A stretch of 14,289 nt of DNA from Actinomycetota bacterium. Its GTDB lineage: Bacteria; Actinomycetota; Acidimicrobiia; Acidimicrobiales; JAHWKP01. Below are positions 10,602 to 14,289 of this stretch, in pieces. Each line of letters starts with the position of its first letter. Within the stretch, counting starts at the first letter, position 1. The notes below the pieces were generated by a model. It saw only the letters and a program-made list of their open reading frames with translations, was not told the DNA's origin and searched no databases. The stretch spans positions 1 through 14,289 of the forward strand of contig JAHWKP010000025.1 of NCBI GenBank assembly GCA_019347775.1. Reading direction: 5' to 3'. The position numbers and the translations under genes are program-made.

Positions 10602-12632
10602 GTGACTCCCAGAGCAGCCAAGAAAGCCGCCCCGCAGGACCAGGAAGCCGAGGTGCCTGAGACTCCGCCCAAGAAGGCCGCAGCCAAGCCGAAGAAGGCC
10701 GCGTCGCCGAAGCAGGATAAACAGGAGTTCAGCCCGACAGTGGGCGATCTCGACCTGCACCTGTTCAACGAGGGACGCCACCGGCGCCTTTGGCAGGTGC
10801 TGGGTGGACGCCGGATTACCCACGAGGGAGTCGACGGCGCCGCCTTCGCGGTTTGGGCACCCAACGCCAAGGCCGTACAGGTCGCCGGAGAGTTCAATGG
10901 GTGGGACGGAGGCGGACACCCTCTCCGAAGCCTCGGCAGCTCGGGGATCTGGGAGGCCTTCGTCCCCGGTATCGAGGAAGGGACTTGCTACAAGTACAAG
11001 ATCCAGACCTCCGACGGCCACTGGCTGGAGAAGGCCGACCCCTTGGCGCTCGTGGCCGAGGAGCCACCCCGCACCGCCAGCCGCGTGAGCGGGCCCAGCC
11101 GCCACGAATGGAAGGACGACGCCTGGGCCAAGGCCCAAGCTGAGCGAGACCACCTGACCAGTCCGATGTCGGTGTACGAGATGCACTTGGCGTCGTGGAG
11201 GCACAAGCCCGAGGAGGGCGACCGCCCGCTCACCTATCTCGAGCTGGCGGAGGAACTCCCCGCCTACCTATCCGATCTGGGGTTCACCCACGTCGAGATC
11301 ATGCCCGTGGCCGAACATCCCTTCGGCGGTTCCTGGGGCTACCAGGTGTCTTCCTATTTCGCTCCGACGTCGCGATTCGGCACTCCCGACGACTTCCGTG
11401 TGCTGGTGGATGCGCTGCACCAGGCTGGCATAGGCGTGGTCATGGACTGGGTCCCGGCTCACTTTCCCAAAGACGAGTGGAGCCTGGCCCGATTCGACGG
11501 CACCGCCCTCTACGAGCACTCCGATCCCCGCCGCGGTGAGCACCCCGACTGGGGAACCCTCACGTTCAACTTCTCGCGGCACGAGGTGCGCAGCTTCCTG
11601 ATCGCCAACGCGCTGTTCTGGATGGAAGAGATGCACATCGACGGTCTGCGGGTCGACGCGGTGGCTTCCATGCTCTATCTCGACTACTCCCGCAAGGCCG
11701 GCGAGTGGGTTCCCAACGTGCACGGCGGCCGCGAGGACCTCGACGCGGTGGAGTTCTTGAAGGAGATGAACACCGTCGTGTACGAGGAGCACCCCGAGGC
11801 CATGACCGTGGCCGAGGAGTCCACCGCCTGGCCCGCGGTCTCGCGCCCGACCTATCTGGGCGGTCTCGGGTTCGGGTTCAAGTGGAACATGGGTTGGATG
11901 CACGACACCTTGGAGTACTTCTCCAAGGACCCCATCCACCGGCGCTGGCACCACGACCGGCTCACCTTCGGCCTCGTGTACGCCTGGCAGGAGAACTTCA
12001 TACTTCCGCTGTCCCATGACGAGGTCGTGCACGGCAAGGGTTCTCTGCTGACGAAGGCGCCGGTCGATCGGTGGCAGCAGTTCGCCAATCTGCGTTCGCT
12101 GCTCGCATGGATGTGGGCCCATCCCGGCAAGCAGTTGGTCTTCATGGGCGCCGAGCTGGGCCAGGACCGCGAGTGGAACCACGACCTGAGCCTCGACTGG
12201 CACCTGCTCGAGCACGACTCGCACCGCGGCGTGCAGGACCTGGTCCGAGAACTGAACCGGGTGTACGGCGAACGACGTGCGCTCTTCGAGCGCGACTTCA
12301 CCCCCGAAGGCTTCGCGTGGATCGACGCATCCGACGTCGACGGCAACGTCTTTTCCTTCCTCCGCCGCGGCGCCGACGGGCCCGCGTCTTCGGATCAGGT
12401 CGCCTGCGTCGCCAATCTGTCGCCGGTGCCGCGCCACGGCTACCGCGTCGGCCTGCCCTTCGCCGGCGAATGGGATGAGATCCTCAATACCGACGCCGCA
12501 CAGTTCGGAGGCGCGGGAGTGGGCAACGGTGGCTCGGTGACCGCCGTGGACGAGGCCTGGCACGGCCAGCCCGCATCGGTCCACCTCGATCTCCCGCCCA
12601 TGGGCGTGCTCTGGCTGGCGCCTCGCCCCTAG
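10602..12632 (+). CDS. glgB: 1,4-alpha-glucan branching enzyme
   Basis: GlgB cuts alpha-1,4 chains and rejoins them as alpha-1,6 branches, giving GlgE and GlgP more chain ends. The 676-residue protein has a CBM48-like domain (about 60-150, FAVWAPNAKAVQVAGEFNGWD), the GH13 barrel and a C-terminal beta domain. Catalytic residues are D352 in GLRVDAVASMLY, E405 in TVAEEST and D473 in SHDEVVHGK. Residues 1-43 are an unusual Lys/Ala/Pro-rich tail with repeated KKA units (for example PPKKAAAKPKKAASPK), not part of the enzyme fold. GTG 10602 has AGGGG 6 bases upstream, so the tail is probably translated; the first in-frame Met is far inside the barrel domain. The gene ends the glgE-treS-mak-glgB run and no obvious terminator follows its TAG. 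Confidence 0.95.
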   Translation: MTPRAAKKAAPQDQEAEVPETPPKKAAAKPKKAASPKQDKQEFSPTVGDLDLHLFNEGRHRRLWQVLGGRRITHEGVDGAAFAVWAPNAKAVQVAGEFNGWDGGGHPLRSLGSSGIWEAFVPGIEEGTCYKYKIQTSDGHWLEKADPLALVAEEPPRTASRVSGPSRHEWKDDAWAKAQAERDHLTSPMSVYEMHLASWRHKPEEGDRPLTYLELAEELPAYLSDLGFTHVEIMPVAEHPFGGSWGYQVSSYFAPTSRFGTPDDFRVLVDALHQAGIGVVMDWVPAHFPKDEWSLARFDGTALYEHSDPRRGEHPDWGTLTFNFSRHEVRSFLIANALFWMEEMHIDGLRVDAVASMLYLDYSRKAGEWVPNVHGGREDLDAVEFLKEMNTVVYEEHPEAMTVAEESTAWPAVSRPTYLGGLGFGFKWNMGWMHDTLEYFSKDPIHRRWHHDRLTFGLVYAWQENFILPLSHDEVVHGKGSLLTKAPVDRWQQFANLRSLLAWMWAHPGKQLVFMGAELGQDREWNHDLSLDWHLLEHDSHRGVQDLVRELNRVYGERRALFERDFTPEGFAWIDASDVDGNVFSFLRRGADGPASSDQVACVANLSPVPRHGYRVGLPFAGEWDEILNTDAAQFGGAGVGNGGSVTAVDEAWHGQPASVHLDLPPMGVLWLAPRP

Positions 12633-12663
12633 ACAGCGAGTCAGGCGGCGGTCCAACCCGGCC

Positions 12664-12669
12664 TACTGT
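12664..12669 (+). promoter_or_regulatory. Candidate -10 element for the P-loop kinase gene
   Basis: TACTGT matches TAnnnT and ends 6 bases before the GTG at 12676, so the transcript would begin on the start codon. There is no Shine-Dalgarno before this GTG, which fits a leaderless mRNA. No good -35 is seen upstream. The gene may also be read through from glgB, 43 bp away. Confidence 0.35.
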
Positions 12670-12675
12670 GCCGTC

Positions 12676-13263
12676 GTGCCCGACCCGCATGACAAACCGG
12701 GCATGGTCGTGGTGAGCGGCTATCCGGCGACCGGAAAGACCAGCCTGGCGGTGCATCTGTCGACCGAATTGAGGTTCCCACTCGTCTCCAAGGACTTGGT
12801 CAAAGAGCGGCTCTTCGATGTCATGGGCGCGGGCGACAACGACTGGTCGCATCTACTCGGCCGGGCTTCCATGGCGGTGCTCTACGCGCAGGCCGGAGCC
12901 ATCCTCGCCTCGGGAAACGGCGTCGTAGCGGAGGCCAACTTCGATGGCGAGTTGGCGACGCGGGATTTGATGAAACTGATCCGAGACCACCAGGTCCCCG
13001 TGTGCCAGGTGGTTCTGCAGGCGGATCCGGACGCTCTCATCGCCAGGGCCAAGGACCGGGCCGCGGCGGGGGAGCGCCACCCGGGCCACAACGAACAATT
13101 CGTCATCGCGGAGTTGGAGCGGATGGTCGCCAAGCCCTACGTCGCACCGGACCTGCCGGGCCCTTGTTTCTCGGTTGACGTGACCGATCTCGATGCGGTC
13201 GACCTGGACGAAGTCTTGAGTCGGGTGCGTACCGCACTGGCATCGGGACGGCCGTCATGCTGA
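12676..13263 (+). CDS. Small P-loop kinase-like ATPase (AAA_33 type)
   Basis: This is a 195-residue single-domain nucleotide-binding protein. The N-terminus has VVVSGYPATGKTSLAVHL with the Walker A motif GYPATGKTS (15-23). PLVSKDLVKERLFDVMG follows (about 35-51), the usual second block of this predicted-kinase family, which includes zeta-toxin-like and chloramphenicol-phosphotransferase-like proteins. A middle strand VVAEANFD and an arginine/lysine lid-like region (ARAKDRAAAGERHPG) come next. It probably phosphorylates a small molecule, but the substrate is unknown. GTG 12676 seems leaderless; ATG 12703 is an alternative that would remove nine residues. Its stop overlaps the next gene by 7 bp (ATGCTGA), so the two are probably expressed together. 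No antitoxin-like gene is adjacent, so a toxin role is not supported. Confidence 0.8.
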   Translation: MPDPHDKPGMVVVSGYPATGKTSLAVHLSTELRFPLVSKDLVKERLFDVMGAGDNDWSHLLGRASMAVLYAQAGAILASGNGVVAEANFDGELATRDLMKLIRDHQVPVCQVVLQADPDALIARAKDRAAAGERHPGHNEQFVIAELERMVAKPYVAPDLPGPCFSVDVTDLDAVDLDEVLSRVRTALASGRPSC

Positions 13264-14111
13264 CTTCGGATTTCCTGCGGCCGTCGCGTCTTCGAGCTGA
13301 ACAGGAGAGAGCCCTAGCGGAGTACCTGCCCGGCGAAGTGCGCGCCTTCTCTGACCATTACCGCAGCGTGCTACTTAGCGCGCAATGGCCGCGTTCGGGC
13401 CCCGGAACTGAGGATCTGGCCCGTCTTCCCATCACCGAGTTCGAAGACCTGCAGGCCGCGTCGGCACTGGTTCTCCGGCCCGAGCCCGAGCACATCCGCA
13501 AGAGCTCCTCCTCGCTGCGGTGGGGGCTGCGGGCGGCGGAGATCTTGGGCTACCGCAAGACCTTCGGACGCAAGCGCATCGACCCCGAGTACAAGCCGGT
13601 GCATTGGACAGTCGACGAAGGACTGCTGATCGGGTCGTCGACCGCCGACCTGGAGCGGCTAGCCGAGATCGGGCGACGATGGTTGGAGGCCGCCGGCATC
13701 CGCCCCGGCGACACGCTCGTCAGCATGGTGCAACCAGGCCCGAGTCTCAGCTTCTCGGAGTTGCAACTGGGGGCGCGCAAAGCCGGCCTGTCCTCGTTGT
13801 TCTTGGGACGTCCGCCGTCGGTGGGCGAATTCGCCCGGCTGCGGCCCGACGTGCTGGCCGGAAGCACAGATGATCTGCTCCGACTGTTGATCGGCGCTCG
13901 GGGCGACGGGGTCGACCTCCATCAGTTGCGGACGGTGCTCTCGGTCGGCGCTCCGATGAAGGAGCGCGACCGTCGGGGCCTGCAGGAGTTGGCCCCGAGA
14001 GCTGCAGTGCTGCAGGCCTGGGCTCCGCCGGGAGTGCGCTCGCTGTGGTTCGAATGCCGCGGCGGCGCCGGCCTGCACACCCAACCCGGTGCCGAACTGC
14101 TCGAAGTAGTC
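13257..14111 (+). CDS. PaaK-like adenylate-forming ligase homologue, 3' part missing
   Basis: ATG 13257 lies in the ATGCTGA overlap with the kinase gene, with GGGACG 6 bases upstream. About 285 residues are recognisable. LEAAGIRPGDTLVSMVQPG and LRTVLSVGAPMKERDR match the layout of phenylacetate-CoA-ligase-like (ANL) enzymes. CRGGAGLHTQPGAELLEVV matches the end of their large domain, which usually continues 'DP-x-TGE' and then about 100 more residues. The expected P-loop (SSGTTG-like) is replaced by DEGLLIGSSTADLERL, and the tyrosine/glutamate ATP motif by QAWAPPGVRSLW. It may therefore be a divergent or inactive relative. After about 14111 the frame stays open to the window end, but it is then exactly antisense to PEP carboxykinase and no longer ligase-like. 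The gene seems cut by a junction; its function is unknown. Confidence 0.7.
14082..14111. other. Shared segment at an apparent gene-fusion junction
   Basis: Read forward this stretch gives QPGAELLEVV, as expected in the ligase-like gene. Read in reverse it gives DYFEQFGTGL, as expected near the end of PEP carboxykinase. To the left only the ligase reading looks real; to the right only the carboxykinase reading does. The forward reading uses GTA and two GAA codons, unusual for this window, while the reverse uses TAC and TTC, so the segment fits the carboxykinase better. It may mark a recombination point or an assembly misjoin. Confidence 0.5.
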
Positions 14112-14289
14112 CGGCATCATCGCCGCCTCCTGCTTCCAGACCTCGGTGTCGACGCTGAGCAGCAGGTCGAGGTCCTCGGCCGTTATGTCGAGGCCGTCGA
14201 GGTAGAGCTCGGACTGAGCCGGCAGGATGCCGATCGGCGTCTCCACGCCCTGGGCCTTGCCGTCGATGCGGTCGACGATCCACTTGAGG
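14082..14289 (-). CDS. pckG: Phosphoenolpyruvate carboxykinase (GTP), C-terminal fragment
   Basis: The window ends inside this minus-strand gene. The visible 69 residues begin LKWIVDRIDGKAQGVETPIG and continue ILPAQSELYLDGLDI, TAEDLDLLLSVDTEVWKQEA and MMPDYFEQFGTGL. This is the characteristic C-terminal end of GTP-dependent PEP carboxykinase, which converts oxaloacetate and GTP to PEP, CO2 and GDP in gluconeogenesis. Relatives normally end about 15-25 residues after the 'FG-x-x-LP' segment. Here the proline is missing and the frame runs on to a TAG at 13659-13661 through sequence that is antisense to the ligase-like gene and unrelated to carboxykinase. The true 3' end therefore seems lost at a junction. 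The catalytic residues lie outside the window. The family is clear from the C-terminus alone; PEP would link logically to glucan synthesis, but the neighbourhood may be artificial. Confidence 0.85.

Noticed and set aside
11268..12656. A 462-codon minus-strand open frame
   Set aside because: It is antisense to glgB and matches nothing I recognise.
12676..13263. Zeta-type toxin of a toxin-antitoxin pair
   Set aside because: The fold is similar, but there is no small antitoxin-like gene beside it and the following gene is ligase-like.
13659..14081. Continuation of the PEP carboxykinase frame to its first in-frame stop
   Set aside because: The sequence here is antisense to the ligase-like gene and does not resemble carboxykinase; the frame is open only because of codon bias.
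14112..14289. Continuation of the ligase-like frame to the window end
   Set aside because: It is exactly antisense to a clear PEP carboxykinase C-terminus and has no ligase features.

Overview
This is a GC-rich, densely packed bacterial window. Its proteins look actinobacterial: a GlgE-type glycogen pathway, a separate maltokinase, a MeaB-type GTPase and a small protein family that I know only from Actinobacteria. GTG and TTG starts, 4-8 bp gene overlaps and several starts that look leaderless fit this. The gene neighbourhood reminds me of Acidimicrobiia, but that is inference and there is no rRNA to settle it. I see no tRNA or rRNA gene, CRISPR array, transposase or prophage gene.

Left part, plus strand (1-2500): the 3' end of a MurA-family gene, a small protein with a NifU-type iron-sulfur scaffold domain, a MeaB/ArgK-type GTPase, and an enoyl-CoA hydratase that overlaps the GTPase gene by 8 bp. 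A conserved actinobacterial protein of unknown function (2502-3032, minus) converges on the hydratase with one base between the stops.

Centre (3072-12632): a complete GlgE module. Alpha-glucan phosphorylase (glgP, minus) diverges from the plus-strand run glgE-treS-mak-glgB. TreS turns trehalose into maltose, Mak phosphorylates maltose, GlgE adds the maltosyl unit of maltose 1-phosphate to an alpha-1,4-glucan, and GlgB branches the product. GlgP removes glucose 1-phosphate from glycogen. glgE/treS and treS/mak overlap by 4 bp and glgB follows mak after 29 bp, so translation is probably coupled. The 111 bp divergent glgP/glgE spacer holds two clear palindromes that could be operators. The same gene set, with glgP divergent, is known from Streptomyces, so the module itself is not new.

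Right part (12676-14289): a small P-loop kinase-like gene overlaps a PaaK-like adenylate-forming enzyme gene whose ATP-binding motifs look degenerate. The ligase-like similarity stops near 14111. From there to the end the minus strand encodes the C-terminus of GTP-dependent PEP carboxykinase. Both genes seem to lose their ends at a shared stretch of about 30 bp (14082-14111), which suggests a rearrangement or an assembly misjoin. I regard this junction as the oddest feature of the window. I did not find a convincing, previously undescribed system. The best leads are the kinase/ligase-like pair, the two palindromes, the lysine-rich tail on GlgB and the conserved unknown protein.
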